A program made the position numbers and the translations under genes. Of a DNA stretch of 64,000 nt, positions 44,501 through 52,469 are shown piece by piece. The DNA is from CALOCN01 sp942491735 (lineage in GTDB: Bacteria; Eisenbacteria; RBG-16-71-46; JABDJR01). Under the pieces are notes generated by a model. That model was not told where the DNA came from. It saw only the letters and a program-made list of their open reading frames with translations, and made no database searches. Position 1 is the stretch's first letter. Each line of letters begins with the position of its first letter. Location: assembly GCA_942491735.1 (NCBI GenBank), contig CALOCN010000001.1, positions 62,001 to 126,000 of the forward strand. Reading direction: 5' to 3'.

Positions 44501-45398
44501 CGGGAACGCCCCAGTCCCGATCCTTGTTGAAGATGACCCACTCCAGACCGTCGGCCGAACCCAGTCCGGTCCCCGCGTCGCTGAGCACCTTGCAGTCCAC
44601 CAGCCGCGCCTCGGGGGCTACGCCCCGATAGAAACCGTAGTTGCCGCCGGTGGGATGACCCACCGGGCCGCCGCTTCCCAGCGCGGAACCGGCCACATGG
44701 GATCCGTGGGAAAAGTCCGGCGAACCGTCGAACGGGTTCTCGCTGTCGGTCAGGGCGGTGTTGGTTGCGCTCTGGCCCAGGAAGAAGCTGCCCCCACCCA
44801 CGAACTTGCCGCTGAGCGACTCGTGACCGGGGTACGTCCCTAGCGAGTCCGGCTGATCGTTGACTCCGGTGTCGAGCACCGCCACCACCACGCCGCTGCC
44901 GGTGATTCCCAGGTCCCGGCTGACCGAGGGAAACGTGCCGTAGTTCGACGGAGCGGCCTGCATGGTCTGGGTGGCGTTGTCGTTGGTGGCCACCATGATC
45001 TCCATCACCTCGACCCGCGCCACCCCGGGCAGGGCCAGGATCGACGCGATCTGGGCGAAGGTGGCCCGGGTGCGGATGTACGGGATGTAGAGATAGGCGT
45101 GCGTGGGGAGACCCAGATCGGACAGGGCCTGATCATCGGCCGCGGTGGGCGGATGGTCATACTTGACGAACAGCCCGTACGAGAAGACCCCGCCGCCGAG
45201 GTCGGTGACATCGAAGCGTTGTTGCGCGCCGATGTCGCCACCTACGTAGGATGCGGCGATGCCCTGGGTCTCGACCGCGACGATGCGATCGTCGACGCCG
45301 TTCTGGTCGGTGTCCCAGATCCAGGGGGGCGCCGACTCGGCCACGGAAGCGGTCAGCAGGACGGCCAGAAGAACGGGAATCAGTAGCGGGGAACGCAT
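41571..45398 (-). CDS. Secreted subtilisin-like (S8) protease with Ig-like repeats and sorting domain
   Basis: 1275 residues, GAGGAGG 8 nt upstream of the ATG. Signal peptide MRSPLLIPVLLAVLLTASVA, then a WIWDTDQNGVDDR segment shared with the next subtilase. The peptidase domain has VVVAVLDTGVND (Asp176), FSHGSHVAGSAL (His231) and NGTSMSCPMAAGVAA (Ser431), so the triad is complete. Then come a fibronectin-like region, two putative-Ig/cadherin-like units (LDPIGTREVQEGGSLSFQIT; LADQSVVQANTLEFKVRARD), a PPC-like beta domain and a C-terminal FlgD-like domain (NFPNPFGAQTNIRFHLP .. YFYRLDVPG). It should be exported and surface-attached or released, degrading proteins outside the cell. It is a paralogue of the gene at 45569. 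Confidence 0.92.
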   Translation of the reverse strand: MRSPLLIPVLLAVLLTASVAESAPPWIWDTDQNGVDDRIVAVETQGIAASYVGGDIGAQQRFDVTDLGGGVFSYGLFVKYDHPPTAADDQALSDLGLPTHAYLYIPYIRTRATFAQIASILALPGVARVEVMEIMVATNDNATQTMQAAPSNYGTFPSVSRDLGITGSGVVVAVLDTGVNDQPDSLGTYPGHESLSGKFVGGGSFFLGQSATNTALTDSENPFDGSPDFSHGSHVAGSALGSGGPVGHPTGGNYGFYRGVAPEARLVDCKVLSDAGTGLGSADGLEWVIFNKDRDWGVPGYRGIQVVNMSLGGSDPSDGTDANSAAVNAAVKAGLVVLVATGNDGNTGYMPSPAAADLAISVGATVDANTLDRLDDIVADFSNEGPRLSDGDGDSLDEMKPSICAPGGGITSVEGVRTASGVSYATTNGTSMSCPMAAGVAALIIEACPGISPAEVREILQNTADHRVTGGKQAPGTVDPFGVDPNYHPSWGWGNVAAYAAVMEARFPNRTQVIRESGGAVLGGIDVRWTTQREVDLFGFDVLRADPVYGQPGAFQAVNGAVIPPTGDAILKGDGNRTDYLYQDQDPGLVPGETYWYRVRWRDMQGRLHEEPAFPVLFDPPTPIATIEWTITHSYMDNDLLVYIGSGTDAGDPPNTAPYFFVGQGAGAADSIGSATGHPWTGVDINHFSRVLTDQDLGAAQFLPPSADNPWFLSVTEGGFVNTKGRIDDFRITMHEPGGDVVHTPLLPVFPLETVEHVTHVVWIPADPTGTANHAPVLDPIGTREVQEGGSLSFQITGNDADGDPLTYTATNLPPGATFNPGTRTFDWSPGFGAVATTTVFTVTFEVDDGSILSNNDSEDVEIRLHDVDPGANLAPFWEALADQSVVQANTLEFKVRARDPENGALTYSAAGLPAGASFDPVTRCFSWPTAPGDDGDYQVQFTVSDGVNPDVTEAVQITVKGTIPPPLGACESTVTSFPGNSAIGSADVGTADVDTIMVSFPVPVVRLVAVLGWANATTDLDYAMYDSNGNSVGGAGSLDNPETFIADNLPAGTYTFVITGFLVLAPTDWVLDVDACELSAVPVKLSHFAASAADGAVRLEWATSEEVNHAGFHIARSGHETDGFVRINPEMIQGRGVYEYMDREPVGLEAGVAYYRLEAVGRDGSVELLGPWSVDVSGIRRLGIRLAQNFPNPFGAQTNIRFHLPVASSASIDVFDIRGARVRQLVRGEFNAGDQIVVWDGLDDLGTAAASGVYFYRLDVPGHYVETRHMLLAR

Positions 45399-45568
45399 GA
45401 CGATGAACCTCCTCGAGACAGGAACCCAACCCCGATCCGGGGCCTTTCTGAAGACGGGTTCACTCTCGTGGAGGCCGCTTGTCCAACCCTTGACTCAACG
45501 GGGGGTGCCGGTGGCCAATCTGTTGGTTGTTATTGGGTTACGTGGATTCACCCAGCGCGCCGACAAGA

Positions 45569-48106
45569 CTACGGAAGCACCACCACGCGCTGCACCGACT
45601 GCCCCGACCCCACCCGCAGCCGGACGTAGTAGGTCCCGGCGGCAACCCGTGTTCCGGCGTCCGACACCCCGTTCCAGGTCACCCGGTGTGCGCCGGGCCC
45701 GGAGGGTGTGGCCAGGTCGCGCACGCGGCGTCCATGTACGTCGAAGACGGTGATTTCCGGAGTGCCGGTGCCGTCGTGGCGGAACGCGATCTCGGTCCGG
45801 GCCCGGAAGGGGTTGGGTGCGGCCCACAAGGTGGGCGTCACCGCGGGATCCGGCGCGGCGGTGGAGCCGGCCTGGGGGATCCACAGGGAGTGGGTCGCGC
45901 CCTCGGTGGTCTGCAGGGGGGTCGTGCTGTCGGTGACATAGGTGGATCCGCCGTGGTCGATCCGGAAGTCATCCACGGTCCCGTCGATGGAGTCGTCGCC
46001 TCCTTCGGTGACCAGAAGCCACCAGGGGGAGGTCGGGGACGGGGGTAACGCGCCGGCGACATCGCCGGTGTAGACCGCGGTCCCGATCTCCAGGACCAGG
46101 TCGTCCACCCCGCCAAGCCCGGGGGCCAATCCCACCGAACCCAGGCCGGCCAGGAGGCTGACGGAACGTGACCAGACCGGTGAGAACGGGCTGTTGCCGG
46201 TCCCTACCGAGCACACGAGATCGGTCTCGGGGACGGCGTGGGTCACGGTGAAACGGGCCTGGGCCACCGTGGTCTCCGCCCGCACCACGACCGGCGCCGA
46301 GACATCGGACAGCCCGCCTCCCACCGTGCGCACCCGGTACCACCAGGTTCCCCCGGGGGGGAAGGGGTCAAGGATCATGTACGCGGTCCGGTTGCCCAGA
46401 CTCAGATCCGCGAAGCCCACCGCCGGAACCGGCGTGCCGTTGACGGTCTGGTAGACCCCGGGGGCGCCACCCGCGTCCGGCGCGCGTTCCACCTGGAAAC
46501 CGGTGAGGTCCGCTTCCCGCTGGGTGGTCCACCCGACATCGACCGAACTCAGGCCGACGTCCCAGCTCGCGCTGACCCGCACGAACTGGGTCCGGGTGGG
46601 ATCGAGCAGCTCCATCCACGCCGCCACCGCATCCACCGCGCCGAACCCCCACCCGGTGTGATAGCGAGGATCCACTCCCAGGGGATCGCTGGCCGAGCAA
46701 CCCTTGCCGCCGTCATGCCGGTGCCGGCTGGTGTCCTGGAGCAGTGCGCGTGCGTTCGCCGTGGCGAGCGAGGGATCGACCCCGCGCAGGATGGCGAGCA
46801 CTCCGGTGACAAAAGCCGCCGCCATGCTGGTGCCATCGGCGCTCGCATAGGCGGATCCGGAGGAGAGCGGCCCGCCCCAGGCCGAGATCACCGCGCTCCC
46901 GGGTGCGGTCACATCCGGCTTGAGTTCGTCGGTCATGTCCAGGTCGCCGTCGTCCCGGCGCGGTCCCTCGGCCGAGAACGCGGCGAGGGATTCGTCCCCC
47001 TCGGTTCCGGCCACGCCGGGATCCATGGCGGCCACGGTGATCGCGCCGTCCGCCGCCCCGGGGTTGGAGAGCTCGTCGCAGTCTCCCGAGTTCCCGGCGG
47101 AAGCGACCACCAGGACCCCCGCCGCCGCCGCCGCATCCACCAGGCGGCACACGCAGTCGGTCCCGTCCGAGACATCGGTGCCGCTCAGGGACAGGTTGAT
47201 CACGTCGACGCCGCTGGCGCCGCCGGGCCAGGTCGTGCCGGTGTTCTGCAGGCACCACTCCAGCCCCTCGGCCACGCCGTACCCGATGCCTTCATCCGAG
47301 AGTACCTTCACGTCGATGAGGGTGGCCCCCGGAGCCACCCCGCCGGTGACGCGTCCCCGGTTGGCCCCGGCCACCGTGGCGGCGATGTGGGTTCCGTGGT
47401 ATCCGCTGAGACCCAACGAGGTCTGGGCCGGGTTCACCGAGGTCGTCCACGCCGTGTAGCCCAGGGGTCCCACCGCGCCGAAATCGGCCCCGCCCGCCAC
47501 CTTGCCGGCCAGGTCCTCGTGTCCGGGGTACATGCCGATCGGCTGGTCGTTGATTCCGGTATCGAGCACCGCGACCACGGTGCCGGTGCCGTCCGGGTCT
47601 CCCATGGCTTCCAGTGCGGGAGCGGGACTTCCGGGTCCGGTTCGCACCCCCAACGCACGGGTCCCCCGCCAGTTGACCGGATACATGAGGGTGTTCGCCT
47701 CGACCCGGATGACGTCGATACGCTGGGCCACCAGGAGCAGGGTCGGGTAGGTGGCGCGCACCCGGATATAGGGAACGGAGAGGAATCGCGTGACCACCTC
47801 GGCGCCCAGCAGCGCCAGGTCGTCGGCGTCCTGGACGGTGGGGAAGTGATCGAAGAGAACGCAGGCCCCGTACTGCAGCACCGTGTCGACCAGGTCGACC
47901 TCGAAGCGCTTGCGTGCTTCCGGATCCAGGTTCTCGAAAGCCTGGTTGATCCCGCCCGCGGCGGTGGCCTCCAGACGATCGTCGATCCCGTCCTGGTCCT
48001 GGTCCCAGACCCAGGGGGCGGCCTGGCACAGCACCGGCGCGCAGAGGGACACCAGCAGGAACACGAGGGAGGCTCGGCGCAGCAGGTGGGCAATGGGCAT
48101 CGTCAC
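45569..48106 (-). CDS. Secreted subtilisin-like (S8) protease with sorting domain, coupled to regulator
   Basis: 845 residues from a GTG at 48106 that overlaps the regulator's stop as GTGA; an ATG at 48100 is the alternative. Signal peptide (LRRASLVFLLVSLCAPVLCQA), then WVWDQDQDGIDDR as in its paralogue. Catalytic residues are VVAVLDTGINDQ (Asp182), GYHGTHIAATVAG (His237) and DGTSMAAAFVTGVLA (Ser427). The C-terminal third has WTTQREADLTGFQVERAPD (fibronectin-like) and a FlgD-like end (AAPNPFRARTEIAFRHD .. TVFDVHGRRVRDLA). Overlap with the MalT/SARP-type regulator suggests the two are made from one mRNA. 170 nt separate it from the paralogue at 41571; a small CCCCG/CGGGG hairpin lies there. 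Confidence 0.92.
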   Translation of the reverse strand: MTMPIAHLLRRASLVFLLVSLCAPVLCQAAPWVWDQDQDGIDDRLEATAAGGINQAFENLDPEARKRFEVDLVDTVLQYGACVLFDHFPTVQDADDLALLGAEVVTRFLSVPYIRVRATYPTLLLVAQRIDVIRVEANTLMYPVNWRGTRALGVRTGPGSPAPALEAMGDPDGTGTVVAVLDTGINDQPIGMYPGHEDLAGKVAGGADFGAVGPLGYTAWTTSVNPAQTSLGLSGYHGTHIAATVAGANRGRVTGGVAPGATLIDVKVLSDEGIGYGVAEGLEWCLQNTGTTWPGGASGVDVINLSLSGTDVSDGTDCVCRLVDAAAAAGVLVVASAGNSGDCDELSNPGAADGAITVAAMDPGVAGTEGDESLAAFSAEGPRRDDGDLDMTDELKPDVTAPGSAVISAWGGPLSSGSAYASADGTSMAAAFVTGVLAILRGVDPSLATANARALLQDTSRHRHDGGKGCSASDPLGVDPRYHTGWGFGAVDAVAAWMELLDPTRTQFVRVSASWDVGLSSVDVGWTTQREADLTGFQVERAPDAGGAPGVYQTVNGTPVPAVGFADLSLGNRTAYMILDPFPPGGTWWYRVRTVGGGLSDVSAPVVVRAETTVAQARFTVTHAVPETDLVCSVGTGNSPFSPVWSRSVSLLAGLGSVGLAPGLGGVDDLVLEIGTAVYTGDVAGALPPSPTSPWWLLVTEGGDDSIDGTVDDFRIDHGGSTYVTDSTTPLQTTEGATHSLWIPQAGSTAAPDPAVTPTLWAAPNPFRARTEIAFRHDGTGTPEITVFDVHGRRVRDLATPSGPGAHRVTWNGVSDAGTRVAAGTYYVRLRVGSGQSVQRVVVLP

Positions 48107-51100
48107 GACTCACTCATCAGAGTCTCGAACAGACTCCGGGTGCGGGGCAGAGGTTCAACGTCCAGCTCACGACGCAGGAGGCTCTCCAGCGTCTCGAACT
48201 GCTCCCTGATTGCGCGACGATCTCCCAAGTGATGGTAGCACACCATCATCCGGGTATGGATCTCCTCGCGATAGGGATCCCGGGTCAGCAATAGGCGACA
48301 CAATTCGAGGCCGCGGCTCGTGTTTCCCGCACCAATATGAATCTCCGCCGCCTGGGCCAGGGCTTCCTCGTACAGGGTGGCCAGCCGCCGCCGGGTCTCC
48401 TCGACCCAGGAGCCGGACTGGTCCTCGAGGAAGTCCCCGTGATAGCAGGCCAGGGCGTGGTCCAGCGCGGCGACCCGGGTGGCGTCGTCCGGGGCATCCT
48501 TCGCCTCGCTCAGGGCGAACTCGAACTCCCGCGTGTCCACCGTGACCGGCAGATCCGGTGAGAGCACGTAGGCCTCCCGTTCCAGCACCACCGCCGGGCC
48601 GGCCACGGTCCCCTTGAGTGCGCCGCGGACATACGACAGGGTGGGGTGGAAGTTCTTCTCGGCCCGGGACAGGTCGTTGCCGGCCCAGAACAGCTCCAGG
48701 AGCCGGTCCTTGGTCGCGCCCCGTGGTCCCCGGATGGCGAGATAGGTGAAGATGAACAGGGCCCGTTTGGACTTCCAGGCCGCCCGGGGGATCTCTTCGC
48801 CCGCTGCTTCCACGGCGAAGTCTCCGAGGGTGCGGACATGGACCCCGTCCCGGGGTTTTGTCTGTCGCGCGAGCTCGGGGTGCCGCGATTCGATCCCGGC
48901 CAGGGCGCTGCGCGCATGCTCGGCCACGCGGGGGTCCGCGTGGGTTCGAAGCGGTGTGAGCGCCCGGTGCGCGGCCGGTCCCCCGATTCCGGAGAGCACA
49001 TCGAGGAGAAGATCCAGGGCCCCGTTCGAAGGATCCTCCCGCAACCGATCCAGGAAGAAGCTCTCGAACCCCGGTCCCAGTCCGACCGCCAGCCGGGTGA
49101 CGTAGTCCGGCTCGATCCCCTTGTGGACCAGGAAGGCCAGGGTGTCCGGGCTGCGGCGCAACTCCGCCCCCAGGGTCGCGTCGTATCCGTAGCGCGCGGC
49201 CTGGCCCAGGGCTTCCCGGAAGTGCTCCTCCGCCTCGGGCTCTCCCAGGCGTCGGGCCGCCTCGCCAAGAAAGAAGCGGAGCTGGGCGCGGGGGAAGAGC
49301 GCTTCGAGTTCCTCGGCCAGGGGCTGCAGCTCCACGAACGCCCCCAGGGATTCCTTGACCCGTCCCGCGCGCAACTCCACCACCGCGGCATCCATGCGGT
49401 ACTGCAGCCAATTGGCGTCGCGTCCCAGGGGGCCATAGGCGGCAAGGGCCGAGGCCACCGCGTTGCGCGCCGCGGCGTATTGTCCCCGGTCCCCCAGAAT
49501 GCGGGCGCGCAGGGCCCAGGCATCGGACTCGAAGAGCGGGACCTTGAGTTCCGCGTTCAGCTCGTCCGCTTCCCGCAAATGGGTCAGGGCGGCGTCGAGG
49601 TCCCCTTGCCGGTAGCGCAACCGCGCCTGGCCCACCCGGCAATAGAGCAGGTGGCTCCGGTTGCGGTAGAGCTCGATCAACTCCAGGGACTCCTGGAACA
49701 GGGCGCTGGCCCGTTCCGAGTCTCCCATTTCATCGAGGAGCAGGGCCAGGTTGGACAGGTGGACCGAGGCCCGTGGAAGTCGACGCACACCGGGTCGCTC
49801 CAGACAGTGTTCGAACGCCCGCGCCGCCTGATGGAAGTCCCCGCGGCTGGCATGGACCACGGCCCGGTTGTTCCAGATGGCCGCCTGGCGTTCCGGTTTT
49901 CCCCGGCAGAAGGATTCCATGCGGTCCAGATGGTCGAGGGCCAGGGTGTAGCGGCCCAGATAGAACTCGGCGCCCGAAACCACCTGGAGAAGACGGATGA
50001 CCAGTTCCTCGTCCACCGTTTCGCCCGCGGACAGGCGTTCCTCGATTCCGGCCAGGGCACGTGATCCCTCGGTGGAGGTGCGATCGGCCAGTCCACGCAT
50101 GTTCCAGATCCGTCCCAGACCGGTGATGGCCCACGGCTCGCCGTCGCCGCCCGCGCCCTTGCGAAACGCATCCAGCGCGCGCTCATAGTCCATTTCCGCG
50201 CCGGGGAGGTCTCCCAGCTGGTGCCGGACATCCCCCTGGCGCAGGCGGAGCCAGGGCTCTTGGTTCAACACATCCAGGGGCAGGCTCTCGAACCACCCCA
50301 GGAGGGCGTGACTGTGCCCCTGGTCCAGGAGCTCCAGGGCATGCTCGCGGAGGAACCGGGCCAGCCGGTCCGGATTCTCCATGGCCACCAGCTGACGCGC
50401 CGACGCGACCAGGTCCCCCCGGTTGCCGAATGCGTCGGCGGCCCGTTCCAGGAAGGCTTCCCGCTGATCGGCCGGCACGTCGTGACGCAGACGGCGACGC
50501 AGGAACGCGTGCAGCAGGGCGTGATAGCGATAGACCGTCCCCTCGGCCCCCAGGAACGGCGTGACCAGACGGCGTTTCAGGAGGTCGTCGAGACAGGCCT
50601 CGGAGTTCATGTCGGGCAGCAGGCGTTCGAGGATGTCCGGATCCAGATCGTCCAGCGACGCACTGAGCAGCATCCAGGTTCGCTGCTCCGGGGGGGTCTG
50701 GTCGAGCACCTCGTCGGCGAGATAGTCGTGCAGCAGCGATCCGGGTTGGGCCGAGCGCCGCATGGCCCGGGGCAGGTCGACCAGGGAGCTTCCGGGGCTC
50801 ATGGCAAGGAGGAGCTGCATGGCCCCGACCCAACCCCCCAGGGTCTCGGCGAGCTGCTCCAGTACTTCCGCGGAAGGTTTGCGTCCGTGGACGTCGGTGA
50901 GCAGGCGTTGGACCTCATCGCGGGTGAAGGCCAGATCCTCCGGGCCGAACTCGCGAGCCTGTCGCCGCACCCGGAGTCTTCCCAGCGGAAGCGAGGGCTC
51001 CGAGCGGGAGGCAATGACAAAACGCAACTCGCTGCGCAGACCCTCGAGCACGTCGCCCAGGAAATCGACCACCGGCTGCGACGCGTTCACCAGGTGGAAG

Positions 51101-51534
51101 TCGTCCAGCACGATGGCCAGCGGTTGGCGCACCCGGTGCACGTCGTTGAGAAAGGCCCCGGCGGCGGCGTGGGCCGACTTGGGGGTGACCGCATCCTCGC
51201 GGAGCATGTTGCGCAGGGAGTTCCCCATCCGGAAGGTCTGGCGCCCCAGTCCGGCCACCAGGTGATGGAGAAAAACGGGGAGGTCCCCGTCGTCCGGGCT
51301 CAAGCCGTACCAGACCACCCCCTGGGGGTACTGCTCGGCAAAGGCGGCCAGCAGGGTGCTCTTGCCGTACCCCGGCCCGGCGGTGATGACGGTCAGGGGG
51401 TGCTGCGGCACCGAGCGCACCAAAGCGTCCACGAGCCGCGGGCGCTCGAGGATCGGCGGAAGCTTGGGACGGGCGAGTCGTGCGGATACTGTTCGCGGCG
51501 CGGACATCTGGGAATCCGTGGGGAAAGACGACAT
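48103..51534 (-). CDS. MalT-like STAND regulator with SARP/BTAD-type output domain
   Basis: 1143 residues from the ATG at 51534; in-frame codons upstream do not look coding and no ribosome site is clear. The P-loop is TVITAGPGYGKSTLL (Walker A 53-60) with a Walker B-like LAIVLDDFHLV. A DFHL..LPSRAMRR-type winged segment and a long helical TPR superstructure (about 400-880) match the MalT/STAND family. At about 900-1140 it ends not in a LuxR HTH but in a winged-helix plus BTAD: VRTLGDFAVEAAGEEI, AWKSKRALFIFTYLAI, LLELFWAGNDLSRAEKNFH and DPYREEIHTRMMVCYHHLGD. It should be an ATP-dependent activator triggered by an inducer or by peptides. Its stop overlaps the start of the subtilase. Confidence 0.88.
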   Translation of the reverse strand: MSSFPTDSQMSAPRTVSARLARPKLPPILERPRLVDALVRSVPQHPLTVITAGPGYGKSTLLAAFAEQYPQGVVWYGLSPDDGDLPVFLHHLVAGLGRQTFRMGNSLRNMLREDAVTPKSAHAAAGAFLNDVHRVRQPLAIVLDDFHLVNASQPVVDFLGDVLEGLRSELRFVIASRSEPSLPLGRLRVRRQAREFGPEDLAFTRDEVQRLLTDVHGRKPSAEVLEQLAETLGGWVGAMQLLLAMSPGSSLVDLPRAMRRSAQPGSLLHDYLADEVLDQTPPEQRTWMLLSASLDDLDPDILERLLPDMNSEACLDDLLKRRLVTPFLGAEGTVYRYHALLHAFLRRRLRHDVPADQREAFLERAADAFGNRGDLVASARQLVAMENPDRLARFLREHALELLDQGHSHALLGWFESLPLDVLNQEPWLRLRQGDVRHQLGDLPGAEMDYERALDAFRKGAGGDGEPWAITGLGRIWNMRGLADRTSTEGSRALAGIEERLSAGETVDEELVIRLLQVVSGAEFYLGRYTLALDHLDRMESFCRGKPERQAAIWNNRAVVHASRGDFHQAARAFEHCLERPGVRRLPRASVHLSNLALLLDEMGDSERASALFQESLELIELYRNRSHLLYCRVGQARLRYRQGDLDAALTHLREADELNAELKVPLFESDAWALRARILGDRGQYAAARNAVASALAAYGPLGRDANWLQYRMDAAVVELRAGRVKESLGAFVELQPLAEELEALFPRAQLRFFLGEAARRLGEPEAEEHFREALGQAARYGYDATLGAELRRSPDTLAFLVHKGIEPDYVTRLAVGLGPGFESFFLDRLREDPSNGALDLLLDVLSGIGGPAAHRALTPLRTHADPRVAEHARSALAGIESRHPELARQTKPRDGVHVRTLGDFAVEAAGEEIPRAAWKSKRALFIFTYLAIRGPRGATKDRLLELFWAGNDLSRAEKNFHPTLSYVRGALKGTVAGPAVVLEREAYVLSPDLPVTVDTREFEFALSEAKDAPDDATRVAALDHALACYHGDFLEDQSGSWVEETRRRLATLYEEALAQAAEIHIGAGNTSRGLELCRLLLTRDPYREEIHTRMMVCYHHLGDRRAIREQFETLESLLRRELDVEPLPRTRSLFETLMSES

Positions 51535-51946
51535 CCATGCTAGCAAATGCCCGGGTCCCGGCGGGCCCAGGGAACGCTCGGATGCGGAGAGCTCCACGAT
51601 CTTGGTGGGTCTGCTTTTCCCGTAGCCCTCGCTACTTCCCGAGTCCCACCCTCCAAAGAGTGGGTCCGAGAAGACGAGGCGCCGGGGCAGATGACTGGAA
51701 CGACTCATGGATCTCAACCGGGGGCAGGAGACGCCTAGGGGATCGTCGCGTTCAGTACGGCGCCTCCCACCCCCAAGAAGGGTGCTTCGCGACGATGTCA
51801 CAATGCCCGGGGAGGCTTGAGTGACCCTTGACCCCGGGCCGATCCCCTTCGGTAATCTGTTTTCAGGTAACGTGTTGTATGATTTATGCGTGACGTCGGC
51901 GGGGGAGGTTCGTGTGGTAGACTCGTGCCATAGAAAGAGGCGGACC
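51535..51946. other. Divergent intergenic region between STAND regulator and IscR-like gene
   Basis: 412 nt with no convincing gene. It contains a 9-bp perfect inverted repeat, ATCGTCGCG at 51742-51750 and CGCGACGAT at 51788-51796, separated by 37 nt. For the IscR-like gene, TAGACT at 51918-51923 is a possible -10 and TATGAT near 51879 another; neither has a good -35. Nothing else recognisable is seen. Confidence 0.5.
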
Positions 51947-52426
51947 ATGAACTTCTCCATAACGCGCCGTGGTGACTACGGGCTGACTGCGATCCTCTAT
52001 CTGGCCCAGCGGGAGACCGAGGGGCTCACCCAGATCCACGAGATCGCGTCCCATTGCAGTCTTCCGGAACCCTTTCTGGCCCAGATCATGCGCCTCCTGG
52101 TGCGGGCCGGTCTGGTCCAGTCGAAGAAGGGCGTGGGGGGCGGTTTCAGCCTCACCCGCAAGCCGGAGACGATCAGCTTCCTCGAGGTGCTCGAGGCCCT
52201 GGAGGGGCCGGTTGCGGTAAACCGGTGCCAGAACCCGGTTTCCTCGTGCGAGAATGAGGGTCGTTGCAGCATGGAGTTTGTCTGGACCCGCGCCCAGGAC
52301 GCCCTGGTGGAGGTCCTGCGCAACGCGACCCTCGTCGACGCCCAGTGCATGGGATGTTTCCCGTTCACCGCGGACGGCGACCCGCACCGGGACCACAGTC
52401 ACGCCGACTCTTCAACTTCATCCTGA
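51947..52426 (+). CDS. Rrf2/IscR-family transcriptional regulator
   Basis: 159 residues from the ATG at 51947 (AGAGGCGG upstream); the frame is open to 51821 but that part is intergenic. The winged-helix core is ITRRGDYGLTAILYLAQRE, EIASHCSLPEPFLAQIMRLL and KKGVGGGFSLTRKPETISFL. Cysteines at 94, 101 and 107 (C-x6-C-x5-C) match the [2Fe-2S] ligands of IscR. IscR senses Fe-S cluster status and represses Fe-S assembly genes. The cysteine desulfurase gene follows after 43 nt, so it likely controls that gene. A C-terminal His/Asp-rich tail ends HRDHSHADSSTSS. Confidence 0.88.
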   Translation: MNFSITRRGDYGLTAILYLAQRETEGLTQIHEIASHCSLPEPFLAQIMRLLVRAGLVQSKKGVGGGFSLTRKPETISFLEVLEALEGPVAVNRCQNPVSSCENEGRCSMEFVWTRAQDALVEVLRNATLVDAQCMGCFPFTADGDPHRDHSHADSSTSS

Positions 52427-52469
52427 CTTCACCCCAAGACCGCAGGGGCACGACCCCGGAGGGCGCTGC

